From JAWLGJ01 sp041685145 (lineage in GTDB: Bacteria; Pseudomonadota; Alphaproteobacteria; Rhodospirillales; Magnetospirillaceae): a stretch of 64,000 nucleotides of DNA. The notes under the pieces were generated by a model. The model was given only the letters and a program-made list of their open reading frames with translations. It made no database searches and was not told the DNA's origin. The position numbers were made by a program, and so were the translations under genes. The stretch covers positions 11,779 through 75,778 of the forward strand of contig JAWLGJ010000008.1 of assembly GCA_041685145.1 (NCBI GenBank). The letters are read 5' to 3'. Within the stretch, counting starts at the first letter, position 1. Every line of letters starts with the position of its first letter. Below, in pieces: positions 10,574 to 18,640 of this stretch.

Positions 10574-11431
10574 ATGTCGCGCATCGCCTACGTCAATGGC
10601 CGCTATCTGCCGCATCGCCACGCCAAGGTGCATGTCGAGGACCGCGGCTTCCAGTTCGGCGACGGCGTTTACGAGGTCGTCGCGGTGGCGGATCGCCGGC
10701 CCGTCGACCTGGTGCGCCACCTTGACCGGCTGGAGCGGTCCCTGGCGGAAGTAACGATCGCGATGCCGATGAGCCGCGCGGCGCTGAGCCACGTCCTGAC
10801 CGAGGTGCTGCGGCGCAACCGGGTGCGGCGCGGTATGGCCTATGTGCAGGTAACGCGCGGGGTGGCGCGGCGCGAGCACGCCTTCCCGGCGCGGGCGCGC
10901 CCGACGCTGGTGCTGACGGCCCGCGGCCTGCCGCCGCAGCCGGCACGGTGGCTGGAGGAGGGCGTCGCAGTGATTACCCTGCCGGACTTGCGATGGAAAC
11001 GCTGTGATATCAAGGCCGTGGGGCTGCTTCCGAATGTATTGGGCAAGCAGCGGGCGAAGGAGGCCGGGGCCTATGAAGCCTGGTTGGTCGACGATACGGG
11101 GCTGGTCACCGAGGGCACGGCCAGCAATGCCTGGATCGTCACCGCCGAGGGCCATCTGGTCACGCGGCGCGCCGATGCCGCCATCCTCTGCGGAGTGACG
11201 CGGCTGGCGGTGGCCGACTTGGCCCGCGCCGCCGGGCTGGCGGTGGAGGAGCGGCCTTTTGCCGTCGAGGAGGCCAAGGCGGCGCGCGAGGCTTTCCTGA
11301 CCAGCACCACTTCGATGCTGCTGCCGGTGGTGCGCATCGACGGGGCGCCGGTGGGCGAGGGGCGGCCGGGGCCGGTGGCGCGGATGCTGCGGGCTGGCTA
11401 CGATGCCGTGGCGACCGGGGAGGGCGCGTGA
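10574..11431 (+). CDS. Class IV PLP aminotransferase, D-amino-acid transaminase type
   Basis: This 285-residue fold-type IV PLP enzyme is most like D-amino-acid aminotransferase (Dat), which interconverts D-amino acids and 2-oxo acids such as pyruvate and 2-oxoglutarate. The N-terminus reads VNGRYLPHRHAKVHVEDRGFQFGDGVYE, a classic class IV start. The PLP lysine is K147 in CDIKAVGLLPNVLGKQ and the glutamate pairing with the pyridine nitrogen is near E180 in GLVTEGTASNAWIV. A branched-chain or 4-amino-4-deoxychorismate enzyme is less likely but cannot be excluded by sequence alone. It begins 3 bases after trkA and its stop overlaps the next gene by 4 bases. Confidence 0.88.
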   Translation: MSRIAYVNGRYLPHRHAKVHVEDRGFQFGDGVYEVVAVADRRPVDLVRHLDRLERSLAEVTIAMPMSRAALSHVLTEVLRRNRVRRGMAYVQVTRGVARREHAFPARARPTLVLTARGLPPQPARWLEEGVAVITLPDLRWKRCDIKAVGLLPNVLGKQRAKEAGAYEAWLVDDTGLVTEGTASNAWIVTAEGHLVTRRADAAILCGVTRLAVADLARAAGLAVEERPFAVEEAKAAREAFLTSTTSMLLPVVRIDGAPVGEGRPGPVARMLRAGYDAVATGEGA

Positions 11432-12102
11432 GCCGCGCCGAACCAAGGGCGATCCTGTTCGACTGGGACAACACCCTGGTCGACTCCTGGGCCTGCATCC
11501 ACGCTGCCGTCAACGATACCCTGCGCGCCTTCGGGCAGGCGGAGTGGTCGTGGGAGGAAAGCCGTCGGCGGATCGGCTTGTCGCTGCGCGATACCTTCCC
11601 CGTTCTGTTCGGCGATCGGTGGACGGAGGCACAGGACCATTATTACCGGGCCTTCGAGGCCCGCCATCTCGACGGCCTGGCGCCGCTGCCCGGAGCCGAG
11701 GCCATGCTGCGGACACTCGCCGCCGAGGGCCTGTGCCTGGGGGTGGTCAGCAACAAGACCGGGCGCTATCTGCGGCGCGAGGCGGCGCATCTGGGCTGGG
11801 ACGGCTATTTCCACCGCCTGGTGGGCGCCACCGACGCCGAGCACGACAAGCCGGCGCCGGACCCGGTGCGGCTGGCGCTTTCCGGCAGTGGCATCGAGCC
11901 CGGGGGGGATGTGTGGTTCGTGGGCGACGCGGCGGTCGACCTCGCCTGCGCCGTCAACGCCGGGTGCGCGCCGGTGCTGCTGCGGCCCGAGCCGCCCCTG
12001 GCCGACGACCTGGCGGTTGCGCCCGCCCTCAGCCACTGTCGCGACTGCGGCGATTTCCTCCGTCTTGTCCGCGAACTATCGGTTCCCATATCCCGCTTTT
12101 GA
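11428..12102 (+). CDS. HAD-superfamily phosphatase (phosphoglycolate phosphatase-like)
   Basis: This 224-residue subfamily I HAD hydrolase has motif I FDWDNTLVDSW (nucleophile D12, general acid D14), a helical cap, motif II (LGVVSNKTG), the lysine region near KPAPDPVRLAL, and motif IV (VWFVGDAAVDLACA) binding Mg2+. It most resembles Gph/phosphoglycolate-phosphatase relatives, but the natural substrate cannot be read from sequence. The GTG start at 11428 overlaps the aminotransferase stop by 4 bases (GTGA), which argues for coupling. The hfq promoter candidate lies in its 3' end. Confidence 0.85.
   Translation: MSRAEPRAILFDWDNTLVDSWACIHAAVNDTLRAFGQAEWSWEESRRRIGLSLRDTFPVLFGDRWTEAQDHYYRAFEARHLDGLAPLPGAEAMLRTLAAEGLCLGVVSNKTGRYLRREAAHLGWDGYFHRLVGATDAEHDKPAPDPVRLALSGSGIEPGGDVWFVGDAAVDLACAVNAGCAPVLLRPEPPLADDLAVAPALSHCRDCGDFLRLVRELSVPISRF
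12064..12091 (+). promoter_or_regulatory. Candidate RpoH (heat-shock sigma) promoter for hfq
   Basis: CTTG (12064-12067), 17 bases, then CCCATAT (12085-12091) resembles the alphaproteobacterial RpoH pattern CTTG-N17/18-CYTATNT. A start near 12098 would give hfq a leader of about 80 bases. hfq is a known heat-shock sigma target in other proteobacteria. The site lies in the 3' end of the HAD gene. The match is by eye only. Confidence 0.4.
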
Positions 12103-12179
12103 TGCTAACGAAGAGCGTGAGCAGTGAGAGGGGGTCCGTGGGGTCGTCCGCGGAAGAAAAAAGAAGGGGTTAACCCAAT

Positions 12180-12431
12180 ATGTCAGAAAAAACCCAAAAT
12201 GTTCAGGACGTCTTCCTGAATTATATCCGAAAGAACAAGACGCCGGTGACGGTTTTCCTGGTCAACGGTGTCAAACTCCAGGGGATCATCACCTGGTTCG
12301 ATAACTTTTCGGTGCTGCTGCGCCGCGACGGTCACACCCAGCTTGTCTACAAGCACGCCATTTCGACCGTCATGCCGTCAATGCCGGTGCAGCTTTTCGA
12401 GCCGTCGAAAGAATCAAGCGAAGAGCAGTAG
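12180..12431 (+). CDS. hfq: RNA chaperone Hfq
   Basis: Hfq (83 residues) is a hexameric Sm-like protein that pairs small RNAs with mRNAs. Sm1 is NVQDVFLNYIRKNKTPVTVFLVNGVKLQG and Sm2 contains LVYKHAISTVMP with the conserved YKH that lines the proximal RNA pore. The length matches short alphaproteobacterial Hfq proteins with a brief acidic tail (SKESSEEQ). It sits between trkA-region genes and hflX as usual in the group. Its TAG stop shares one base with the GTG start of hflX (TAGTG), so the two are almost certainly translated from one message. Confidence 0.98.
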   Translation: MSEKTQNVQDVFLNYIRKNKTPVTVFLVNGVKLQGIITWFDNFSVLLRRDGHTQLVYKHAISTVMPSMPVQLFEPSKESSEEQ

Positions 12432-13732
12432 TGGACAGCAGGCGGAGCGACCGCGCACGGTCCGATCGGACGGCGGCCCTGGTGGTTCATCCCTACCGGG
12501 CCGACGCCCCCGACGGCCGGATGCCGGAGGCCCGCCTGCAGGAAGCCGTCGGCCTGACCGAGGCCATCGACCTCGACATCGTCCACGCCGAGGCGGTCAA
12601 GCTGGGGCGGTCGGTGCCCGCCACCCTGCTGGGGCGGGGGGCGGTGGCGCGGCTGGCCGAGGCGGTGGCCGAGAACGGCGTCGAGGTGGCGGTGGTGGAC
12701 TCCCACCTGTCGCCGGTGCAGCAGCGCAACCTCGAACGCGCCTGGGCGTGCAAGGTCATCGATCGCACCGGGCTGATCCTGGAGATCTTCGGCGAACGTG
12801 CCCAGACACGCGAGGGTCGGTTGCAGGTGGATCTGGCGCAACTGTCGTATCAGCGCTCGCGGCTGGTGCGGTCCTGGACCCACCTGGAGCGGCAGCGCGG
12901 AGGCTTCGGCTTCATGGGCGGCCCCGGCGAGACCCAGATCGAGGCCGACCGCCGCATGATCTCCGAGCGCATCACCCGGCTCAAGAAAGAGCTGGAGGAG
13001 GTGCGGCGCACCCGTGAACTGCATCGCCGCGCGCGGCGGCGCGTGCCCTATCCGGTGGTGGCGCTGGTCGGCTACACCAATGCCGGCAAATCGACGCTTT
13101 TCAACACCCTGACCCGCGCCCGCGTCTATGCCAAGGACCAGCTTTTCGCCACCCTGGACCCCACAATGCGGCGCCTGGAACTGCCGTCGGGGCGGGTGGT
13201 GATCCTCTCGGACACGGTGGGCTTCGTCTCCGACTTGCCCACCGAGCTCATCGCCGCTTTCCGCGCCACCCTGGAAGAGGTGCAGGAGGCCGAGGTCATC
13301 GTGCATGTGCGCGACGTGGCGCACCCGGATAGCGCCGCCCAGGGCGCCGATGTCGAGGGCGTGCTGCGCGATCTCGGCCTGGAGCACATGCTGGAGGCGG
13401 CGACGGTCGAGGTTCTCAACAAGATCGACCTCCTTGACGACGCGCGGCGCCAGGAGGTGCACAACCAGGCCCGCCGCGACCACGCCCTGGTGCCGATGTC
13501 GGCGCGCACCGGCGAGGGCCGCGAGGCTTTTCTGGCCGCCGTCGACCGGACGCTGTCGGCGCAGCGCGAGCTGATCGAGGTCGACGTGCCGGTCGAGGAC
13601 GGCGCCGCCATTTCCTGGCTGTACGCCCACGGCGAGGTCGTCGAGCGCCGCGACGACGAGCGCCACGCCCATATGCGCGTTCGCCTCGACCCCGCCGACG
13701 CGGCACGCTTCCAGCATCGTCACATCGAATAG
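12431..13732 (+). CDS. hflX: Ribosome-associated GTPase HflX
   Basis: HflX (433 residues) is a translational GTPase that binds the 50S subunit and splits stalled ribosomes, notably under heat stress. The N-terminal domain ends in the family motif GGFGFMGGPGETQIEADRR (about 158-175), followed by a coiled stretch. The G domain has G1 VGYTNAGKST (213-222), G2/G3 DTVGFVSDLP, and G4 NKID. Translation starts with a GTG that overlaps the last base of hfq. Pairing with hfq is conserved in many proteobacteria; the RpoH-like site upstream of hfq would serve both. Confidence 0.96.
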   Translation: MDSRRSDRARSDRTAALVVHPYRADAPDGRMPEARLQEAVGLTEAIDLDIVHAEAVKLGRSVPATLLGRGAVARLAEAVAENGVEVAVVDSHLSPVQQRNLERAWACKVIDRTGLILEIFGERAQTREGRLQVDLAQLSYQRSRLVRSWTHLERQRGGFGFMGGPGETQIEADRRMISERITRLKKELEEVRRTRELHRRARRRVPYPVVALVGYTNAGKSTLFNTLTRARVYAKDQLFATLDPTMRRLELPSGRVVILSDTVGFVSDLPTELIAAFRATLEEVQEAEVIVHVRDVAHPDSAAQGADVEGVLRDLGLEHMLEAATVEVLNKIDLLDDARRQEVHNQARRDHALVPMSARTGEGREAFLAAVDRTLSAQRELIEVDVPVEDGAAISWLYAHGEVVERRDDERHAHMRVRLDPADAARFQHRHIE

Positions 13733-13741
13733 GAGACCGCC

Positions 13742-14521
13742 GTGGCCGTCGTCGATATCGAGCGCGTTGGCGCCATCGTGCGCGAGGTCGCGGCGGCCGA
13801 GATCATGCCCCGCTTCCGGCGGCTGAAAAGCCATCAGGTGCAGGAAAAGACGCCCGGCAACCTCGTCACCGAGGCCGATGTCGAGGCCGAAAAGGCGCTG
13901 GCCCGGCGCCTGCACGAGGTGCTGCCGGGTGCCGCCGTGGTCGGCGAGGAGGGGGTCCACCACGATCAACGCCTTCTGGAGGCCCTGGAGCGGCCGGGCG
14001 ACATCTGGGTGTTGGACCCCGTCGACGGCACCGCCAATTTCGCCCACGAGCGCCCCAGCTTCGGGGTCATCGTCGCCCTGGTCCGGGACGGCCGCACGGT
14101 GGCCGGATGGATTTATGACCCCGTCGCCGATGTGATGGCGACCGTGGAGGCGGGCGGCGGCGCCTGGATCGGCGCGCGGAGGCTGCGGGTGGCCGCCGAC
14201 GGCGACATCGGCGGCATGAGCGGTTCGCTCGGCTACCGCCGCAACCGGCGCGTCACCGCCGCCGTGCGGGCGCTGTGGCGCCAGGGAAGCGTCGCCCAGG
14301 ATTACATCGCCCTGGCCGAGGGGCGGCTGCACTTCGCCTATTACCGCAAGCTCATGCCCTGGGACCACGCTGCCGGGGTGCTGATGCACGCCGAGGCCGG
14401 CGGCCACCACGCGCTGCTGGACGGGCGCCCCTACCGTCCGGTGCCCGACAAGCCGGGTCTGCTGCTGACCCCCGGGCCGCAAAGCTGGCGGGCGCTGGCG
14501 CCGCTGGTGCGTGAGGAGTAA
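13742..14521 (+). CDS. Inositol-monophosphatase-family phosphatase
   Basis: This 259-residue Mg2+-dependent phosphatase of the inositol monophosphatase family has metal ligands in VVGEEGVHHD (E69/E70) and LDPVDGTANF (D92, D95) and the third ligand in MPWDHAAGVLMHAEAGG near 203. The family includes inositol-1-phosphatase/SuhB, histidinol phosphatase HisN and CysQ; this sequence is divergent from SuhB, so the substrate is open. The GTG start at 13742 follows AGGAG and lies 9 bases after hflX, so it probably ends the operon. A GC hairpin follows at 14535. Confidence 0.85.
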   Translation: MAVVDIERVGAIVREVAAAEIMPRFRRLKSHQVQEKTPGNLVTEADVEAEKALARRLHEVLPGAAVVGEEGVHHDQRLLEALERPGDIWVLDPVDGTANFAHERPSFGVIVALVRDGRTVAGWIYDPVADVMATVEAGGGAWIGARRLRVAADGDIGGMSGSLGYRRNRRVTAAVRALWRQGSVAQDYIALAEGRLHFAYYRKLMPWDHAAGVLMHAEAGGHHALLDGRPYRPVPDKPGLLLTPGPQSWRALAPLVREE

Positions 14522-14534
14522 CGCCACTGCCCTG

Positions 14535-14556
14535 CGGCCGCCCCTCCCGGCGGCCG
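14535..14556 (+). terminator. GC-rich hairpin after the phosphatase gene
   Basis: CGGCCGCC (14535-14542), loop CCTCCC and GGCGGCCG (14549-14556) form a perfect 8-bp stem 14 bases after the stop. No T-run follows, so it may only assist Rho-dependent ending or protect the 3' end. Confidence 0.4.
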
Positions 14557-14657
14557 ATGCAAATCATTCGCTACCGCGCCCACCTATCGTCCAAGCAACG
14601 CGGACGCCCTGCCGGTGACCGGCCGGGCGCGCACGATAGGCTCAGGGAGGGCGCTTT

Positions 14658-15968
14658 ATGGCCAGGAAGAAGGAACGGGGCATTTGCGAGCTGTACCAGC
14701 ACGACCCCGAGGAGGCTGACCGGCTGGTGTTCGGGCGCGTGGCCGACGAGGGCCGGCGCGGGTTCCTGAAGGGCGCGGGGCTGGCGGCGATGGGGGCGGT
14801 GGTCGGCGGGCTGATCCCCTATCACCGCCACATGCCTGCGGGGCTGATTCCGGCGGCGCTGGCCGAGACCGCCGAGGACTTCGCCATCGAGGGCAAGGAG
14901 GGCCTGGTGGTCCTCAACGACCGCCCGGTGAACGCAGAAACACCGGCGCATCTGCTCGACCCCGACGTCACCCCCATCGAACGCTTCTTCATCCGCAACA
15001 ATGGCGTGCCGCCCGAGGACGCCAGCGCCGACGGCTGGACCTTCACCGTCGACGGCGAGGTCGATAACCCGCTGGAGCTGAGCGTCGCCGACCTGCGCGA
15101 GCGTTTCGAGGTGGTGACGCTGCGCCTGCAACTGGAGTGCGGCGGCAACGGCCGTGCCGGGTTCAATCCGCCGGCGAGCGGCAATCAATGGACCGTGGGC
15201 GCCGTCGGCAACGCCGAATGGACCGGCGTGCGGATGCGCGACGTGCTGCAGGCGGCGGGCCTGAGGGACTCGGCCGTCTACACCGGCCACTACGGCGCCG
15301 ATTCGCATCTGTCGGGCGACCCGGAGAAGGAGTCGATCTCGCGCGGCATTCCCATCTGGAAGGCCTGGGATCCGCACACCATCATCGCCTTCCAGATGAA
15401 CGGCGCCGACCTGCACCCGATGAACGGCGCGCCGCTGCGCATCGTGTCGCCGGGGTGGCCCGGTTCGACCTCCCAGAAATGGCTGCGGCGCATCTGGGTG
15501 CGCGACCAAGTCCATGACGGCGAGAAGATGGGCGGCATGTCCTACCGCGTGCCCCGCTACCCTGTGCAGCCGGGGCAGGAAGTGCCGCCGGAGGATTTCC
15601 GCATCCTCGAATCGATGCCGGTCAAGTCGCTGATCACCTGGCCGCAAAGCGGCCACCAGTTGCCCACCGACAATCGCACCCTGGAGGTGCGGGGTCATGC
15701 CTGGGCCGGCGACAACGAGGTCAAGCGCGTGGACGTCTCCTACGACTTCGGCGCCACCTGGCACGCGGCGCGGCTCGACCCGCCGCCCAATCCCTATTCC
15801 TGGCAACGGTGGCGGGTGCGCCTGGAGTTTCCGAGCCGGGGGTATTACGAAATCTGGGCCCGTGCCACCGACGACCAGGGCATGACCCAGCCCTTCGCGG
15901 TCAATTGGAACCCCCGGGGCTATGGCAACAACGCCATGCATCGCATCGCGGTGTTGGTCGAGGCGTGA
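14658..15968 (+). CDS. Sulfite-oxidase-family molybdoenzyme, Tat-exported (SorA-like)
   Basis: This 436-residue protein belongs to the sulfite oxidase family of molybdopterin enzymes. An unusually long leader of about 32 residues (containing CELYQHDPEEADRLVFGRV) precedes the twin-arginine signal RRGFLKGAGLAAMGAVVGG, so the mature enzyme is periplasmic. The molybdenum-binding cysteine is C161 in LRLQLECGGNGRAGFNPP; the Mo-co dimerisation domain (VRGHAWAGDNEVKRVDVSYD) is C-terminal, ending in NPRGYGNNAMHRI. Its partner is the c-type cytochrome gene that overlaps its stop by 4 bases, as in SorA-SorB sulfite:cytochrome c oxidoreductases. Sulfite as substrate is inferred. The 136-base gap upstream holds only the hairpin and no clear promoter. 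Confidence 0.88.
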   Translation: MARKKERGICELYQHDPEEADRLVFGRVADEGRRGFLKGAGLAAMGAVVGGLIPYHRHMPAGLIPAALAETAEDFAIEGKEGLVVLNDRPVNAETPAHLLDPDVTPIERFFIRNNGVPPEDASADGWTFTVDGEVDNPLELSVADLRERFEVVTLRLQLECGGNGRAGFNPPASGNQWTVGAVGNAEWTGVRMRDVLQAAGLRDSAVYTGHYGADSHLSGDPEKESISRGIPIWKAWDPHTIIAFQMNGADLHPMNGAPLRIVSPGWPGSTSQKWLRRIWVRDQVHDGEKMGGMSYRVPRYPVQPGQEVPPEDFRILESMPVKSLITWPQSGHQLPTDNRTLEVRGHAWAGDNEVKRVDVSYDFGATWHAARLDPPPNPYSWQRWRVRLEFPSRGYYEIWARATDDQGMTQPFAVNWNPRGYGNNAMHRIAVLVEA

Positions 15969-16413
15969 GCAGGGGTGTGCGCGCCTGGGTCGCGATGCTG
16001 GCGGCGGCGGCGGCGGGGGGGGGGGGGGGGCCCCCCCCCCGCCCCCCCCCCCCCCCCCCCGCGCGGGGGGGNNNNNNNNNNCCGCCGCCGCCCAACCCTC
16101 CGCGCCCGAGGCCGAGGAGGAGGAAGCGGCCGCCTACGGGGGACTGCCGGCCGGCGAAGGGCGGGATCTGGTCTATGGTATCTGCACCGCCTGCCATTCC
16201 GCCCGCCTGGTCACCCAGCAGGGCATGACCCGTTCCCGCTGGGCCGGCACCCTGCAATGGATGCAGGAAGAGCAGGGCATGGCCGAACTGCCGCCGGAGG
16301 ATCTGGAGACCATTCTCGATTATCTGGCCACCCACTTCCCCGCCGAGCGCGGCCCGGAGGCGGGGCGGCCGGCGACGGGCATCACGATGCCGCCGCTGAT
16401 GCCGGCGCGGTGA
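15965..16413 (+). CDS. c-type cytochrome subunit (SorB-like), broken by an assembly gap
   Basis: The GTG at 15965 overlaps the oxidoreductase stop (GTGA) and starts a hydrophobic signal-like segment MSRGVRAWVAMLAAAA. The sequence then dissolves into G and C homopolymers and 10 N. After the gap a different frame continues with an acidic linker, one heme-binding motif CTACH (near 16185) and a short helical domain (TRSRWAGTLQWMQEEQGM, LEDILDYLATHFP-like end) to TGA at 16413. It is a small mono-heme periplasmic cytochrome that would take electrons from the upstream molybdoenzyme. The frame change is due to the gap, not a proven mutation. The last 32 bases overlap the convergent arsJ gene. Confidence 0.75.
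16015..16081. other. Assembly gap: homopolymer noise followed by 10 N
   Basis: From about 16015 to 16071 the sequence is almost only runs of G and C (up to 19 C with one break), then N at 16072-16081. This looks like low-quality read ends at a scaffold join, not biology; the reading frame differs on its two sides. Confidence 0.9.
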
Positions 16414-17611
16414 CATGCCGCGGCAGGGCCGCCGCCCCGGCCGCCGCAACCGCCAGCATCGCCGCCGACGCCGCGAGACAGGCGGTGATTCCGCCGGTCT
16501 GGTACAGCAGCCCCGACAGGAGCGTGCCCGCCAGACGCCCGGCGGCGTTGGCCATGTAGTAGAACCCCACCTTCATGCTCACCTGCTCGGCCTCGGCATA
16601 GCCGAGGATTAGGTAGGAGTGCACGGCCGAGTTGACGGCGAAGACGATTCCGAACAGTGCCAGCCCGCCCAGGATCAATGCCCGTGGCTCGACGCCGGCG
16701 CCTAGGCCCAGGGCCATCGCCGCCGGCACCAGCGCCAGCACCACGCCCCAGACGGTGGCCGCCCGCGCCCCCGCCGCCACCGAGTCGAAGCGACGGAACA
16801 GGCGCGGCGCCAACGCCTGCACGAACCCGTAGCCGATCACCCAGGCGGCCATGAAGCCGCCGACCTGCGGATGGCCCCACCCCAGCACCGCCTGCAGATA
16901 CAGCGGCACGCCGACGACAAACCAGACGTCGCGGGCGCCGAAAAGGAACATGCGGGCGAAGGACAGGATGTTGATGGCGCGGCTGTTCGAGAAGATCTGG
17001 CGGAATTGCGCCTTGTCCTTGGTCCGCGCCAGCCCCGCCGGCAAGGCCGCCACGGCAACGGTCAGCACCACGCCCAGCGCCGCCGCCATGCCCAACAGCG
17101 ACCAGCGGAAACCCACCGCCGCCAGCAGCAGACCGCCCACCAGGAATCCCACCCCCTTGAGCGCGTTCTTGGAGCCCGTCAGCACCGCCACCCAGCGGAA
17201 CAGGCGGCCTTCGCCGCCGTCGCCGGCCACCAGCTTGACGGCGCTCTTCGAGCTCATCTTGGTGAGGTCCTTGGCGATGCCCGACAGCGCCTGCGCCGCC
17301 ATCACATAGGCCACCGACGCGGCCGTCGGCCACTCCGGCCGCAGCAGCGACAGCATCACCAGCGCCGCGATCTGGATGCCCAGGCCGGCGAACAGCGTCG
17401 CCCGCAGCCCCGTGCGCGCTGCCAGCCATCCCCCCACCGCATTGGTGACGATGCCGAAAAACTCGTACAGCAGGAACAACAGCGCGATGTCGAAGGGCGT
17501 GTAGCCCAGCGCGTGGAAGTGCAGCAGCACCAGCATCCGGAGGGCGCCGTCTGTGACGGTGAAGGCCCAATAGGCGGCGGTGACGCTGGCGTAGCTCTTC
17601 AGATCGACCAT
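16382..17611 (-). CDS. arsJ: ArsJ organoarsenical efflux permease (MFS)
   Basis: This 409-residue major-facilitator protein with about 11-12 membrane segments matches ArsJ, which exports 1-arseno-3-phosphoglycerate made by an arsenic-linked GAPDH; the product then decays outside to arsenate. Family-like features are the opening DLKSYASVTAAYWAFTVTDGALRML, the first loop GYTPFDIALLFLLYEFFG, and IAKDLTKMSSKSAVK in the middle. It is the last gene of arsRC-acr3-gapdh-arsJ and lies 12 bases after gapdh, the gene pair that defines this route. The start ATG is at 17611. Its end overlaps the convergent cytochrome gene by 32 bases. Confidence 0.93.
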   Translation of the reverse strand: MVDLKSYASVTAAYWAFTVTDGALRMLVLLHFHALGYTPFDIALLFLLYEFFGIVTNAVGGWLAARTGLRATLFAGLGIQIAALVMLSLLRPEWPTAASVAYVMAAQALSGIAKDLTKMSSKSAVKLVAGDGGEGRLFRWVAVLTGSKNALKGVGFLVGGLLLAAVGFRWSLLGMAAALGVVLTVAVAALPAGLARTKDKAQFRQIFSNSRAINILSFARMFLFGARDVWFVVGVPLYLQAVLGWGHPQVGGFMAAWVIGYGFVQALAPRLFRRFDSVAAGARAATVWGVVLALVPAAMALGLGAGVEPRALILGGLALFGIVFAVNSAVHSYLILGYAEAEQVSMKVGFYYMANAAGRLAGTLLSGLLYQTGGITACLAASAAMLAVAAAGAAALPRHVTAPASAAAS

Positions 17612-17623
17612 CGCGCGCGGTCC

Positions 17624-18640
17624 CTAAAGCGCCGCCGCCACCTTGGCGGCCAAGTCCACCATCCGGTTCACATAGCCCCATTCGTTGTCGTACCAGGCCA
17701 GCAGCTTCACCTGGGTGCCGTCGACCACCATCGTCGCCGGGCCATCGACGATGGACGAGCGCGGGTCGTTGACGAAATCGGCCGAAACCAGCGGCCGCGC
17801 CTCGAAGCCCAGGATGCCCGCCAGCGGCCCCTCGGCGGCGGCGGTGAGCAGGCGATTGACTTCCTCGGCCGCCGTCGTGCGTTCAACCTCGAACACGCAG
17901 TCGGTCAGCGAGGCGTTGAGCAGCGGCACGCGCACGGCGATGCCGTTCAGCCGCCCCTGAAGCTCGGGATAAATCATGCCGATGGCGGTCGCCGAGCCGG
18001 TGGAGGTGGGAATGAGGGAGTTGAGCCCCGAGCGCGCCCGGCGCAAATCCTTGTGCGGGGCGTCCACCATCACCTGGGTGTTGGTGACGTCGTGGATCGT
18101 GGTGATGACGCCGTGGCGGATGCGCAGGGCCTCGTGCACCACCTTCACCACCGGCGCCAGGCAGTTGGTGGTGCAGGAGGCATTGGTGAGCAGGCGGTGC
18201 TCCGCCGGGTCGTAGAGGTGGTCGTTGACCCCCATGACGATGTTCAGCGCCGCCGCGTCCTTCACCGGCGCCGCCACGATCACCGTGTGGACCCCGCGCT
18301 CGAAATAGGGCGCCAGCGAATCGGGCGTGCGGAACTTGCCGCTGCATTCCAGCACCACGTCCACGCCCAGATTGCCCCACGGCACCTCGCCGGGCGCCGA
18401 GGCATCGGAGAAGGACAGGCGACGGCCGTCGACCATAAGGGCGTCCGCGTCCGCGAGGATGCCCGCTTCTGGCAGCCAGCGGCCGTGGACGGTGTCGAAT
18501 TCCAGCAGGTGCGCCGCCGTCTCCGGCCCGCCCTTTACCTCGTTGATATGGGCGAAGTCCAATTCCGGCCGGGTCCAGCCGGCGCGCAAGGCCAGCCGCC
18601 CCATGCGACCGAAGCCGTTGATGCCGATGCGTGCGTTCAT
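17624..18640 (-). CDS. Arsenic-operon glyceraldehyde-3-phosphate dehydrogenase
   Basis: This 338-residue GAPDH has the NAD-binding start IGINGFGRMGRLALRA and the catalytic cysteine C156 in NASCTTNCLAPVVKV, with the usual GSATAIGMIYPEL region. Its place between acr3 and arsJ, overlapping acr3 by 4 bases, marks it as the ars-operon GAPDH rather than the central glycolytic copy. With arsenate in place of phosphate it forms 1-arseno-3-phosphoglycerate, the ArsJ substrate. Whether it also serves glycolysis cannot be told here. The start ATG at 18640 gives the family N-terminus NARIGINGFGR. Confidence 0.93.
   Translation of the reverse strand: MNARIGINGFGRMGRLALRAGWTRPELDFAHINEVKGGPETAAHLLEFDTVHGRWLPEAGILADADALMVDGRRLSFSDASAPGEVPWGNLGVDVVLECSGKFRTPDSLAPYFERGVHTVIVAAPVKDAAALNIVMGVNDHLYDPAEHRLLTNASCTTNCLAPVVKVVHEALRIRHGVITTIHDVTNTQVMVDAPHKDLRRARSGLNSLIPTSTGSATAIGMIYPELQGRLNGIAVRVPLLNASLTDCVFEVERTTAAEEVNRLLTAAAEGPLAGILGFEARPLVSADFVNDPRSSIVDGPATMVVDGTQVKLLAWYDNEWGYVNRMVDLAAKVAAAL

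Noticed and set aside
16015..16071. Proline/glycine-rich repeat protein or G-quadruplex element
   Set aside because: Adjacent to an N gap and made of near-pure homopolymers, so most likely sequencing noise.
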